This document shows positions 27,048 through 35,183 of a DNA stretch of 64,000 nucleotides, one piece after another. The translations under genes were made by a program, and so were the position numbers. The notes under the pieces were generated by a model that searched no databases, had not been told where the DNA came from, and saw nothing but the letters and a program-made list of their open reading frames with translations. Positions within the stretch are counted from its first letter, which is position 1. Each line of letters begins with the position of its first letter. The stretch is from Pseudomonadota bacterium (GTDB lineage Bacteria; Pseudomonadota; Gammaproteobacteria; Xanthomonadales; Rhodanobacteraceae): NCBI GenBank assembly GCA_023388255.1, contig JAEWGO010000002.1:186001-250000 (forward strand). The letters run 5' to 3'.

Positions 27048-27701
27048 ATGAACGCCTGCCTTGCCATGCCCCTTCCGATGACCGATGCGCCACGGACCGA
27101 AGTTGCCGAATCAGCCGATACCGAGCTGGTCCGACGCGCCGCGTCCGGCGACATGCGCGCGTTCGAGACGCTGTACCGCCGCCACGCCGGTCGCGTGCAC
27201 GGCGCGGTCTGGCGGCTCTCCGGCATGAACGAGGCGCGCGCCGAGGAATTGACCCAGGAAGCCTTCGTGCGCGCCTGGCAGAAGCTCGACAGCTTCCGCT
27301 TCGAAAGCGCGTTCTCGACCTGGCTGCACCGACTCGCCGTGAATGTCGCACTGATGGACCTGCGCGCGCGCGACCCGGAGGATGCGGTCGAGAACGACGT
27401 GCTCGAAGCTGTGTTCGATCCGGTCACGCCGTTCTGCGCCGGCGAGCGCGCCGATCTCGAGCAGGCGGTCGCGAAGCTGCCGCCGCGCGCGCGCGCCGTG
27501 CTCGTGCTGCACGACGTCGAAGGCTGGAAGCACGAAGAGATCGGCCGCGAACTCGGCATGGCGGTCGGCTCGTCGAAGGCACAATTGCATCGCGCGCGCG
27601 GGTTGCTGCGTGCGATGCTCACGGATGCTGGAAGCAGCGGCCAAGATGGCCGCGCCAGTCGTGCGATCAGGGACGATCACAGGAGCGAACACCATGAATG
27701 A
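27048..27701 (+). CDS. ECF-type RNA polymerase sigma factor
   Basis: This 217-residue sigma-70-family factor has region 2 (MRAFETLYRRHAGRVHGAVW, ELTQEAFVRAWQKLDSF) and region 4 (KLPPRARAVLVLHDVEGWKH, EIGRELGMAVGSSKAQLHRA). It directs transcription of a stress or envelope regulon that cannot be named. ATG 27048 or 27078 (MTDAPRTEVA) are both possible. Its stop overlaps the next start by eight bases, linking it to the putative anti-sigma factor. TTGACA at 26998-27003 is a possible -35. Confidence 0.92.
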   Translation: MNACLAMPLPMTDAPRTEVAESADTELVRRAASGDMRAFETLYRRHAGRVHGAVWRLSGMNEARAEELTQEAFVRAWQKLDSFRFESAFSTWLHRLAVNVALMDLRARDPEDAVENDVLEAVFDPVTPFCAGERADLEQAVAKLPPRARAVLVLHDVEGWKHEEIGRELGMAVGSSKAQLHRARGLLRAMLTDAGSSGQDGRASRAIRDDHRSEHHE

Positions 27702-28158
27702 TTTCGAGATCCAGCGCCAGTTGCGCGAGTTGAACACGCCGCGGATGCCGCAGACGGACCTGTGGCCGGGCATCGCGACACACATCGCCGCCGAGGCGGC
27801 ATTGCCGGCGCCGCGCCGCCGCAGGCCGGTATGGCCGTTGGCGATTGCCGCCGCGATGCTGCTTGCGGTCGGCGGCAGTCTCGTCCTGATCGGTCAGCAT
27901 CCGCATGACGATGCGCCTGGCGTGGCGACCACGACGGCGCCGCCGACACGCGTTTCGCCGCACGACCTGCGCGACTTCCCGCGCATGCCGTCCGGCGACC
28001 CACGCCTGCTCGGCGCCGCCGTCGTCCTCGACTCCGCGCATGCCGAACTGGAGCAGGCGCTCGAACAACGTCCCGACGCCGTGTTCCTGGTCAGCCTGCT
28101 GAACCGCACCAACGCACGTCGCATGAAACTCGATCACTTCGGCGCGAGCGCCGGTTGA
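27694..28158 (+). CDS. Putative membrane-anchored anti-sigma factor
   Basis: This 154-residue protein has a short cytoplasmic N-terminus, one transmembrane helix at about 47-67 (PLAIAAAMLLAVGGSLVLIG) and an extracytoplasmic tail. The segment PQTDLWPGIATHI recurs in the protein at 60290-60886 in the same operon position. It starts within the sigma gene behind AGGAG, as expected for a partner needed in fixed ratio. No zinc-binding anti-sigma motif (HxxxCxxC) is visible, so the role is inferred from position and topology. Confidence 0.7.
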   Translation: MNDFEIQRQLRELNTPRMPQTDLWPGIATHIAAEAALPAPRRRRPVWPLAIAAAMLLAVGGSLVLIGQHPHDDAPGVATTTAPPTRVSPHDLRDFPRMPSGDPRLLGAAVVLDSAHAELEQALEQRPDAVFLVSLLNRTNARRMKLDHFGASAG

Positions 28159-28174
28159 TGCACGGAGCCCACCC

Positions 28175-29074
28175 ATGAAACGCCATTCGCCCTATCCGCT
28201 CGCCGCCTTGTTGTTCGCCGTCCCCGCGTTCGCGGGCACGCCGATCGAGCAGAGCCGCGCCGTGAATGCGGATGCGCGCATCGAGGTATCGAACGTGAAG
28301 GGCTCGGTCGCGGTCAGCGGTTGGGACCAACCCAAGGTCGCCGTCAGCGGCACGCTCGGCGACGGCGCCAAGGGCCTCGCGGTCGAAGGCGACGCCGGAC
28401 ACCTCACAATCAAGGTGCTGCCGCCGGACAAGCAAGGCTGGTTCAGTTGGGGCGCCGACACACGCATGGGCGATACACGCCTCGAGATCAAGGTGCCGAC
28501 GAGCGCGGAGATGAAGATCGAGGTGGTCAGCGCCGACGTCAGCCTCTCCGGCGTCGCCGGTCGCTCGCTCACCGTCAACAGCGTCAGCGGCAAGCTGCGC
28601 CTGGACAGCGGCGCGAAGGAAGCGGAGATCGGCAGCGTCAGCGGCAACATCGAGCTGGTCGGCAACGCCGAGCGCGCGCATCTCGAAACCGTCTCCGGCA
28701 ACATCCGCACGCGCGGCCTCGGCGGCCAGCTCAAGTTCGAAACCGTTTCCGGCGACATCGATGCCGAGAACGGCCACTACCGGGAAATCAATGCAAGCAC
28801 CGTTTCAGGCAGCATCTCGCTGCGCGGCACGCCGGACGGCGATCCACGCATCGATACCGAATCGATGAGTGGCGACGTGCGCCTGTCGCTGCCGGCCGAC
28901 GTATCCACGCGCCTGCGCGCATCGAGCTTCAGCGGCAGCATCCACAGCGATTTCGGCACGGTGAAGGAGCCGGATCACGGCCCCGGCAGCAGCCTCGACG
29001 CGACCAGCGGCGGCGGCGGCGGCAGCGTCAAGATCCAGACCTTCAGCGGCGATATCGATATCCGCAAGGAATAG
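28175..29074 (+). CDS. Exported DUF4097-type adhesin-like beta-solenoid protein
   Basis: This 299-residue protein has a signal peptide (YPLAALLFAVPAFA, cut before GTPIEQ) and a chain of short repeats ending in VSG or VSGDI/SGNI (for example LTVNSVSGKLRLDS, LETVSGNIRTRG, FETVSGDIDAENG), typical of the DUF4097/DUF4098 putative adhesin family. It ends FSGDIDIRKE. It is the third gene of the ECF sigma operon and presumably part of an envelope stress response. Whether it is truly adhesive is unproven. Confidence 0.85.
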   Translation: MKRHSPYPLAALLFAVPAFAGTPIEQSRAVNADARIEVSNVKGSVAVSGWDQPKVAVSGTLGDGAKGLAVEGDAGHLTIKVLPPDKQGWFSWGADTRMGDTRLEIKVPTSAEMKIEVVSADVSLSGVAGRSLTVNSVSGKLRLDSGAKEAEIGSVSGNIELVGNAERAHLETVSGNIRTRGLGGQLKFETVSGDIDAENGHYREINASTVSGSISLRGTPDGDPRIDTESMSGDVRLSLPADVSTRLRASSFSGSIHSDFGTVKEPDHGPGSSLDATSGGGGGSVKIQTFSGDIDIRKE

Positions 29075-29158
29075 CCGCGACTCGCAGACGACCCGCGCTG
29101 GAACTCTTCCTGCTCGTCATTCCCCCGCGTTTCCGACGGGAACCGCAACGGGGCGTAG

Positions 29159-30253
29159 TCAGCGCTCTCGCCACACCGCATTACTCCGCTTCAATGCAAG
29201 CAAATCACCGAGCAATGCCTGCGCGGTGACTTCCGGTCCTGCCCCCGGCCCCTGGATCACCAACGGCTGCGCGCGATAGCGCTGAGTCGTCAGCGCAAAC
29301 AGGTTGTCAGTGCCGGAAAGACGTGCGGCCGGATGCATTGGACCGACTTCGCGGATGCCGACGCGCGCACGGCCGTGCTCGTCGAGTTGCGCGAGGAAGC
29401 GCAGCACGCGTCCATTGCGTTGTGCCTGGGCACGACGCTCTTCGAGCGCAGTGTCGAGTTCTTCGGCGCGATCGAGAAACGCGGCCACGTCGATGTCACG
29501 CAAGTGCAACGGCACCAGACTCTCGATCTGCACCTGCGCGACATCGAGCGCATGACCCGCGCTGCGCGCGAGGATCAACAACTTGCGCGCGACATCCGCA
29601 CCACCGAGGTCGAGGCGCGGATCGGGTTCGGTATAGCCGAATCTGCGGGCCTCTCGCAGCAGCGCCGAGAATGGACGGCTGCCGTCGAATTGATTGAACA
29701 GCCATGACAGCGAACCGGAGAACACGCCTTCAAGCGCGATCAGGCGATCGCCACAATCGCGCAGGCGGCGCAAGGTCGACAACACCGGCAAACCGGCACC
29801 GACGGTCGCCGCATCGCCGTATGCGACCGCGCCGCGCGCGGCGGAGCGATGCAGGGATTGCCACGCAGCGAGCGCTTCGCCGGTCGCCGCCTTGTTCGCG
29901 CTGACCACGTGATAGCCCGCCGCGAGCCATGCGGCATGATGGACCGCCTCTTCGCCGGAGGCGGTCGCATCGACGATCACGCGCGAAGACGCGGCGCTTG
30001 CGTCGAGCGCCGCGAGCAGCGCCGCGTCATCGCGCGTGAGGCTCGAAGCGGCGAGCGACGCGCAGACCTGCGCCGGCACGAGTCCGCGCGCATTGACGAT
30101 CTGGCGCGTCGAATTGGCCGCGCCGACCAGATGCAGCGCGCCAGCCGCCGGTGTCGCCAGCAGCCGCAGCAAGGCACCGCCAACAACGCCGGTGCCAAGC
30201 AGCACGACCGCGGTATCGTGCGTGCGCAATGCAAGTCGCGGCGCAGCGCTCAC
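29159..30253 (-). CDS. hom: Homoserine dehydrogenase
   Basis: This 364-residue enzyme reduces aspartate semialdehyde to homoserine, supplying the acceptor for MetX. The NAD(P)-binding N-terminus reads VVLLGTGVVGGALLRLL, followed by VDATASGEEAVHH, VSANKAATGEALAAW and the catalytic region GVFSGSLSWLFN. No aspartokinase or ACT domain is fused. The start is GTG 30253, overlapping the metB stop as GTGA, because no ATG lies near the family N-terminus. It is the last gene of metX-metB-hom and so under the SAM-controlled leader at 32.5-32.7 kb. Confidence 0.93.
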   Translation of the reverse strand: MSAAPRLALRTHDTAVVLLGTGVVGGALLRLLATPAAGALHLVGAANSTRQIVNARGLVPAQVCASLAASSLTRDDAALLAALDASAASSRVIVDATASGEEAVHHAAWLAAGYHVVSANKAATGEALAAWQSLHRSAARGAVAYGDAATVGAGLPVLSTLRRLRDCGDRLIALEGVFSGSLSWLFNQFDGSRPFSALLREARRFGYTEPDPRLDLGGADVARKLLILARSAGHALDVAQVQIESLVPLHLRDIDVAAFLDRAEELDTALEERRAQAQRNGRVLRFLAQLDEHGRARVGIREVGPMHPAARLSGTDNLFALTTQRYRAQPLVIQGPGAGPEVTAQALLGDLLALKRSNAVWRER

Positions 30254-31431
30254 GCACGCACCTTGCGTTTCGACACGCAAGCTTCGGCACGCGCCAGCGC
30301 GGCGGAAAGATCTGCACACAGATCGGCGCCATCCTCGATGCCGACCGAAACGCGCAGCAGCGCATCGCTGATGCCCGCCGTGCGTCGCGCTTCCGGCGCC
30401 ATCGAGGCATGCGTCATCGTCGCCGGATGTGCGATCAGGCTTTCGACGCCGCCGAGCGATTCGGCCAGCGAGAAGTATTGCAGGCCATCGAGGAAGGCTT
30501 CGATCGCGTCGAGTCCGCCGTCGAGTTCGAAACTCAGCATTGCGCCGAATCCCTCCTGCTGACGCGCGGCGAGCGCATGGCCCGGATGCGCCGGTAGGCC
30601 CGGCCAGTACACGCGCGAAACTGCGGCATGATCCTCCAGCAACGCGGCAACGCGAGCGGCGTTTTCTTCATGCGCGCGCAGACGCGGCACCAGGGTACGC
30701 AGGCCGCGCAAGGTCAGGAAACTGTCGAACGGTGCGCCGGTCAGGCCGAGGCAGTTCGCCCACCACGCGAGCTGTTCGGCGACGTCCCGGTCCTTGGCGA
30801 CCACCGCGCCGCCGACGACGTCGCTATGGCCGTTGATGTACTTCGTCGTCGAGTGCACGACGATATCCGCGCCGAGCGTCAACGGCCGCTGCAATGCCGG
30901 CGACAGGAACGTGTTGTCGACGACGCAGCGCGCGCCGATCGCACGCGCAGCTTGCGCGACGCGGCGCACGTCGGTGATGCGCAGCAGCGGATTCGACGGC
31001 GTCTCGACCCAGACCAGGTCGGGCTTGCGCGCCAGCGCTTCGCCGAGCTTCGTCGGATCGGTGAGATCGGCGAAGACGACGCGGAAGCGCCCCTTCTTCG
31101 ACCACGCATCGAGCAGACGCCAGGTGCCGCCATAGCAATCGTGTGCGGCCAGCACCAGTCCACCGGCCGGCACCAGTTCGAGGACAAGTGCAACCGCTGC
31201 CATGCCGCTCGACGTCACCACCGCGCCGGCACCCTCTTCGAGATTGGCCAGCGCAGCACCCAACTGGTCGCGCGTCGGATTGCCGCTGCGCGAATAGTCG
31301 TACTGGCGTTTGCGCCCGAAGCCCTCGAACGTGTAGTTCGTGGACAAATGCAACGGTGGCACCACGGCGCCGTGCTGCGTGTCGGATTCGATGCCGGCGC
31401 GCACGGCGCGCGTACAGGGTGAAGAACTCAT
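30250..31431 (-). CDS. metB: Cystathionine gamma-synthase (PLP-dependent)
   Basis: This 393-residue enzyme joins an O-acylhomoserine to cysteine, giving cystathionine. Family features: YDYSRSGNPTRDQL near 44, SSGMAAVALVL, DNTFLSPALQRPLTLGADIV, the PLP-lysine segment HSTTKYINGHSDVVGG near 198 and SLGGVESLIAHPATMTH. These are shared with O-succinylhomoserine sulfhydrylase (MetZ), so direct sulfhydrylation cannot be excluded. It lies directly after metX (one base between stop and start) and overlaps hom, forming one operon. Confidence 0.93.
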   Translation of the reverse strand: MSSSPCTRAVRAGIESDTQHGAVVPPLHLSTNYTFEGFGRKRQYDYSRSGNPTRDQLGAALANLEEGAGAVVTSSGMAAVALVLELVPAGGLVLAAHDCYGGTWRLLDAWSKKGRFRVVFADLTDPTKLGEALARKPDLVWVETPSNPLLRITDVRRVAQAARAIGARCVVDNTFLSPALQRPLTLGADIVVHSTTKYINGHSDVVGGAVVAKDRDVAEQLAWWANCLGLTGAPFDSFLTLRGLRTLVPRLRAHEENAARVAALLEDHAAVSRVYWPGLPAHPGHALAARQQEGFGAMLSFELDGGLDAIEAFLDGLQYFSLAESLGGVESLIAHPATMTHASMAPEARRTAGISDALLRVSVGIEDGADLCADLSAALARAEACVSKRKVRA

Positions 31432-31432
31432 G

Positions 31433-32470
31433 TCAGGCTCCGGAAGTATTCAGGGCGTCGTGCAGCAAGGGGCCGATCTGCGCGTCTTCCTTGAGGAAGG
31501 CGTCGTGGCCATAGCGTGAATCGATCACATGCAAGGTCGCCGCCGCGCCGCAGCGGCGCTGCAGTTCGCACAGGTCGGCGAGTGGAACGACACGGTCGGA
31601 AGCGATACCGATCAGGGTCATGGGCACGCGGACATCCTCCGGCGCCACGCCGTGCAGGTCGATCGATTCGGACAGCGCGAGGAAGCGGTCGGCGGCGAAG
31701 CGGCGCACGAAACTCGCGCCGGCTGCCTTCAACCAGGCTTCCTCGGCGAAATGAAAACGGCCATCCTCGAAACTCGGCGCATCCGCGCAGCGTTCGGCGA
31801 ACTCGCGCTCGCCACGGTACGTCGTCATCGCGAGGCGGCGGGCCAGGTCGAGTCCGGCCTCGGTATCGCCGAGGCGCTCGCCGAGCCGCACGATCTCGCG
31901 CTGCAGGTTGCGCACGGCGATGCTGAGCGGATGCGCACGATGCGCGCCGGCAATCGCCACGAGTCGACCGAGGCGCTGTGGATGACGCGCCGCGAACGCA
32001 AGGCCGACCATCGCGCCATACGACGCGCCGACGAAGGCATGCACGCGGCGGATACCGAGCGAGGACAGGAGTCCGGCGATCGCATCGGCCTGATCTTCCG
32101 TACCGACCGCACACGCGGCGCCGAGGTCCGAATGATCGAGCCAGTCGATCGACAGCACGCCGAAACGGTCGGTGTCGATCGCACGTCGCGAACCGACCAG
32201 AGCCTTCCACCAGCCTTCGGCGCCGCCCGGGACTGCGGCCGCATGGCGGTCGGCGGAGATGCCGCCCTGCACGATCACGAGCGGCGCATCAGCCGCGCCG
32301 TGCAAGGCGAAGCGGACGCGCACGTCGCGCGCTTCATTGCCATATTTCGGTGCGAAACGAACGATACGCTCGCCGAAGATGCGATTGACGACACCGAGGT
32401 CGGCGACCGAAACGGCCGTCGCTTCGGAGAATTCGGTGGCGCTGCCAAGGGCGTCGGCGTGGAAGGTCAT
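31433..32470 (-). CDS. metX: Homoserine O-acyltransferase, MetX family (probably succinyl)
   Basis: This 345-residue alpha/beta hydrolase acylates homoserine, the committed step of methionine synthesis. The nucleophile elbow is VGASYGAMVGLAF, and the late acid and base are in IGIASDRVVP and SRYGHDAFL. The start region carries the oxyanion-side motif VIVQGGISADRH. Xanthomonadal relatives mostly use succinyl-CoA (MetXS); sequence alone does not settle it. ATG 32470 is preceded by GGAG at 32478-32481, seven bases away. This site can be masked by a hairpin in the riboswitch leader. It is the first gene of metX-metB-hom. Confidence 0.93.
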   Translation of the reverse strand: MTFHADALGSATEFSEATAVSVADLGVVNRIFGERIVRFAPKYGNEARDVRVRFALHGAADAPLVIVQGGISADRHAAAVPGGAEGWWKALVGSRRAIDTDRFGVLSIDWLDHSDLGAACAVGTEDQADAIAGLLSSLGIRRVHAFVGASYGAMVGLAFAARHPQRLGRLVAIAGAHRAHPLSIAVRNLQREIVRLGERLGDTEAGLDLARRLAMTTYRGEREFAERCADAPSFEDGRFHFAEEAWLKAAGASFVRRFAADRFLALSESIDLHGVAPEDVRVPMTLIGIASDRVVPLADLCELQRRCGAAATLHVIDSRYGHDAFLKEDAQIGPLLHDALNTSGA

Positions 32471-32473
32471 TGC

Positions 32474-32508
32474 GGTTCTCCAATGCGCCCATCGCACCGC
32501 GGAGAACC
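32474..32508 (-). promoter_or_regulatory. Ribosome-binding-site sequestering hairpin of metX
   Basis: On the transcript GGTTCTCC (32508-32501) precedes GGAGAACC (32481-32474), a perfect 8-bp stem with a 19-base loop. The second arm contains the GGAG ribosome site of metX. Pairing would block initiation, so this is the probable expression platform of the upstream SAM-I aptamer. A separate short hairpin, CCGGCG-CCCA-CGCCGG (32531-32546), followed by TTTGCTGT, is a weaker terminator candidate. Confidence 0.7.
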
Positions 32509-32557
32509 GGAAACGGATTGCGACAGCAAACCGGCGTGGGCGCCGGAGACGTCGCAA

Positions 32558-32672
32558 CTCATCTCTCGGCGGATCGCCCAAGGCGTCCCCGCGGGAGTTG
32601 GCACCGTGGCGGAAACGATTCCGCTGGTTGCCCCGGCGTCAAAGGGCCTGTCCCTCAGCCGGTCTTGATGAG
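32558..32672 (-). ncRNA. SAM-I (S-box) riboswitch upstream of metX
   Basis: Read on the minus strand, this 115-base segment has the SAM-I core in order: CTCATCAAGACCGGCTGAGG with GGACAGGCCC, then CCGGGGCAACC, a perfect GCGGAA-TCGT-TTCCGC hairpin, and GGTGCCAACTCC. The closing P1 helix is CTCATC (32672-32667) with GATGAG (32563-32558). SAM binding should lower expression of metX-metB-hom. The aptamer begins a few bases after the predicted transcription start. Confidence 0.93.
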
Positions 32673-32682
32673 CAGTTGGCGA

Positions 32683-32711
32683 ACTCTAGTTGCGAAATCA
32701 ATTGTCGTCAA
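32683..32711 (-). promoter_or_regulatory. Predicted sigma-70 promoter of metX-metB-hom
   Basis: On the minus strand TTGACG (32711-32706), a 17-base spacer and TAGAGT (32688-32683) form a good sigma-70 promoter. Predicted start about seven bases on, immediately before the riboswitch P1 strand. The -35 lies one base from the met-box array. Confidence 0.65.
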
Positions 32712-32712
32712 T

Positions 32713-32736
32713 AGCCGTTTAGACGTCTGGATGTCT
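32713..32736. promoter_or_regulatory. Three tandem met boxes (MetJ operator) upstream of the met operon
   Basis: Contiguous 8-base units AGCCGTTT, AGACGTCT and GGATGTCT match the MetJ consensus AGACGTCT at 6, 8 and 6 of 8 positions, in phase without gaps, as MetJ dimers require. They sit directly upstream of the -35 of the met promoter. MetJ itself is encoded at 46758-47195. Confidence 0.75.
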
Positions 32737-32905
32737 TTTCTATGCGAATGTGTCGATGGTCGATTGCGGCGCTGTTTGAGCAGCGCAACTCCAGCGACTG
32801 GAGCTGCCGATCCTTCGCCGGCCCGAAACACGAGTCCTTCGCACGCGCCGGCGCGACGCGGCGGCGCCATGGCGCCCAAGGCACCTGCCCCGCCCGGCGG
32901 ACTGC

Positions 32906-32911
32906 TATGAT
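32906..32911 (+). promoter_or_regulatory. Candidate -10 element for prfC
   Basis: TATGAT lies 30 bases before the prfC start in an otherwise GC-rich leader. No convincing -35 hexamer at the correct distance. Confidence 0.3.
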
Positions 32912-32940
32912 TGACTGTTTTCCTTCAACGACTTGCCGTC

Positions 32941-34548
32941 ATGTCCGACCATCTCGCCGAAACCCGGCGCCGCCGCACGTTCGCCATCATTTCGCACCCC
33001 GATGCCGGCAAGACCACCTTGACCGAGAAGCTGCTGCTGTTCGGCGGAGCGATTCAGATGGCCGGTTCGGTGAAGTCGCGCAAGACCGCCAAGCACGCCA
33101 CCTCGGACTGGATGGCGCTGGAGAAGGAACGCGGCATCTCGGTCACTTCGTCGGTGATGCAGTTCCCGTACGAGGGCAAGATCGTCAACCTGCTCGACAC
33201 GCCAGGGCATGCGGACTTTTCCGAGGACACCTACCGTGTCCTGACCGCGGTCGACTCGGCGCTGATGGTGATCGACTGCGCCAAGGGCGTGGAGGAGCGC
33301 ACGATCAAGCTGATGGACGTGTGTCGCTTGCGCGACACGCCGATCATGACCTTCATCAACAAGCTCGACCGCGAAGGCCGCGCACCGATCGAGCTGATCG
33401 ACGAAGTCGAGTCAGTGCTGAAGATCCCGTGCGCGCCGGTCACCTGGCCGATCGGCATGGGTTCGCGCCTGAAGGGCGTGTATCACCTGTTGCTCGATGA
33501 AGTGCACATCTACGAACCCGGCAAGAACTTCACGCGCCAGGATTCGACGATCTTCAAGGGCCTCGATGACCCCTCACTGGCGATGCGCATCGGCGCCGAG
33601 ATGCTGCGCGAGCTGCGCGACGAGCTGGAACTGGTACAGGGCGCTTCGCACCCGTTCGACATGGAGGCTTACCTTGCCGGGCGCCAGACGCCCGTGTTCT
33701 TCGGCTCCGCGGTCAACAACTTTGGCGTGCAACTGCTGCTGGACTTCTTCGTCGAGCACGCGCCATCGCCGCTGCCGCGCGGCACGACCACGCGCATGGT
33801 ATCGCCGGACGAGGAGACGCTCGGCGGCTTCGTGTTCAAGATTCAGGCAAACATGGACCCGATGCACCGCGACCGCGTCGCGTTCCTGCGCGTGTGCGCG
33901 GGCCGCTACGATGCCGGCATGAAGATGCTGCACGTACGCACAGGCAAGGAGGTGCGCATCGCCAACGCATTGACCTTCATGGCATCGGATCGCGAGATCG
34001 TGGGTACCGCATATCCGGGCGACGTGATCGGCCTGCACAACCACGGCACGATCTCGATCGGCGACACGTTCACTGCCGGCGAATCCTTGTCGTTCACCGG
34101 CATCCCGAGCTTTGCGCCCGAGCTGTTCCGGCGCGCGCGCCTGCGCGATCCGCTGAAGATGAAGGCGCTGCAGAAAGGCCTTGCGCAGTTGTCCGAGGAA
34201 GGCGCAACGCAGTTTTTCCGCCCGCTGATGTCGAACGACCTGATCCTCGGCGCAATCGGCGTGCTGCAGTTCGACGTGGTCGCATACCGACTGAAGGACG
34301 AATACGGCGTCGAGTCCGCGTTCGAGAATGTCGGCGTGGTCACCGCGCGCTGGGTGCGCTGCGGCGACGAGAAGAAGCTGGAGGAGTTCCGCGAGAAAAA
34401 CGCGATGAACCTCGCGCTCGATGCTGCCGGCGAGCTGGTCTATCTCGCGCCGACGCGGGTCAACCTGCAGTTGACGATGGAGCGCTGGCCGGCGGTCACA
34501 TTCGCAGCGACGCGCGAACACGCGAGCGCGGTCGACACCGGTGCCTGA
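32941..34548 (+). CDS. prfC: Peptide chain release factor 3
   Basis: This 535-residue GTPase removes RF1 or RF2 from the ribosome after peptide release. The N-terminal G domain has the P-loop ISHPDAGKTTLTEKL near 17, switch II with LLDTPGHADFSEDTYR, and FINKLDREGR for nucleotide specificity (NKLD). The KQGS-like ERGISVTSSVMQF segment is typical of RF3. Domains II and III follow (ESLSFTGIPSFAPELFRRAR). ATG 32941 starts the family N-terminus (MSDHLAETRRRRTFAIISHP). It is followed by a strong hairpin and stands alone. Confidence 0.97.
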   Translation: MSDHLAETRRRRTFAIISHPDAGKTTLTEKLLLFGGAIQMAGSVKSRKTAKHATSDWMALEKERGISVTSSVMQFPYEGKIVNLLDTPGHADFSEDTYRVLTAVDSALMVIDCAKGVEERTIKLMDVCRLRDTPIMTFINKLDREGRAPIELIDEVESVLKIPCAPVTWPIGMGSRLKGVYHLLLDEVHIYEPGKNFTRQDSTIFKGLDDPSLAMRIGAEMLRELRDELELVQGASHPFDMEAYLAGRQTPVFFGSAVNNFGVQLLLDFFVEHAPSPLPRGTTTRMVSPDEETLGGFVFKIQANMDPMHRDRVAFLRVCAGRYDAGMKMLHVRTGKEVRIANALTFMASDREIVGTAYPGDVIGLHNHGTISIGDTFTAGESLSFTGIPSFAPELFRRARLRDPLKMKALQKGLAQLSEEGATQFFRPLMSNDLILGAIGVLQFDVVAYRLKDEYGVESAFENVGVVTARWVRCGDEKKLEEFREKNAMNLALDAAGELVYLAPTRVNLQLTMERWPAVTFAATREHASAVDTGA

Positions 34549-34566
34549 GCGCACAGCCTGAAAACG

Positions 34567-34593
34567 CGAACGCCCGGCAGTGCCGGGCGTTCG
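34567..34593 (+). terminator. Terminator hairpin after prfC
   Basis: CGAACGCCCGGCA (34567-34579) and TGCCGGGCGTTCG (34581-34593) are perfect 13-bp complements around one base, so the real loop is GGCAGTGCC. It follows the prfC stop by about 20 bases and also faces the convergent gene at 34630. Confidence 0.7.
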
Positions 34594-34629
34594 ATTCCGA
34601 ATCGGGCGGCGACCCAAGGCCGCCAAACA

Positions 34630-35178
34630 TTATCCGCCGACTGCGAAGCCGCCTCGGAACACCTCGTCGCGATGCGACGACGACCCACGGTGACGCGAAT
34701 CGTCCACGGTCGAGAAGATGCGATCGTTCGACGCAAAAATCGTGTCTGGCAGCGCCGTCGACTTCGCACCGGCGACGACTCCTTGCGCGACATCACCGTG
34801 TTCGCGCGACCACAGCCCGAGCACGACCGCGAGGCAGGCCGCCATCCCGGCCGCCCAACGCAGACCATGCAGATGGCCACGACGAGCGCCGGCGGCCGCA
34901 CGCTGCTCGCGTGCCCGCTGCGGATGCGCCGCGCGGCGCTGCTCGCCCACGCCGTTGGCCAAGGCCTCGGACTCGGGCTTGAGCGCGCGCAACATGCGCG
35001 TCAGGTCGGCGTGCTTCGTCGATGCTGCCAGCTTTGCGACGACCGCATCACGATGACGCTCGGACAACGCCTGCGCGCCATCATCGGCTGCAGAAACCAA
35101 ATCCGCCGCCTCGACGTCGGGCTGGGGACACGACGAAACGAGGCGACGGTACAAACGGGAAAGGGACATGTCGTTCAT
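34630..35178 (-). CDS. Predicted single-pass membrane protein next to ECF sigma (possible anti-sigma)
   Basis: This 182-residue protein has a cytoplasmic N-terminal helical region (residues 1-105), one hydrophobic helix at about 108-124 (WAAGMAACLAVVLGLW) and a polar tail. It begins five bases after the stop of the ECF-like sigma factor, the position of an anti-sigma factor, but has no zinc anti-sigma motif. I recognise no family. A role in holding the sigma factor at the membrane is inferred. Confidence 0.6.
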   Translation of the reverse strand: MNDMSLSRLYRRLVSSCPQPDVEAADLVSAADDGAQALSERHRDAVVAKLAASTKHADLTRMLRALKPESEALANGVGEQRRAAHPQRAREQRAAAGARRGHLHGLRWAAGMAACLAVVLGLWSREHGDVAQGVVAGAKSTALPDTIFASNDRIFSTVDDSRHRGSSSHRDEVFRGGFAVGG

Positions 35179-35183
35179 GGCAC

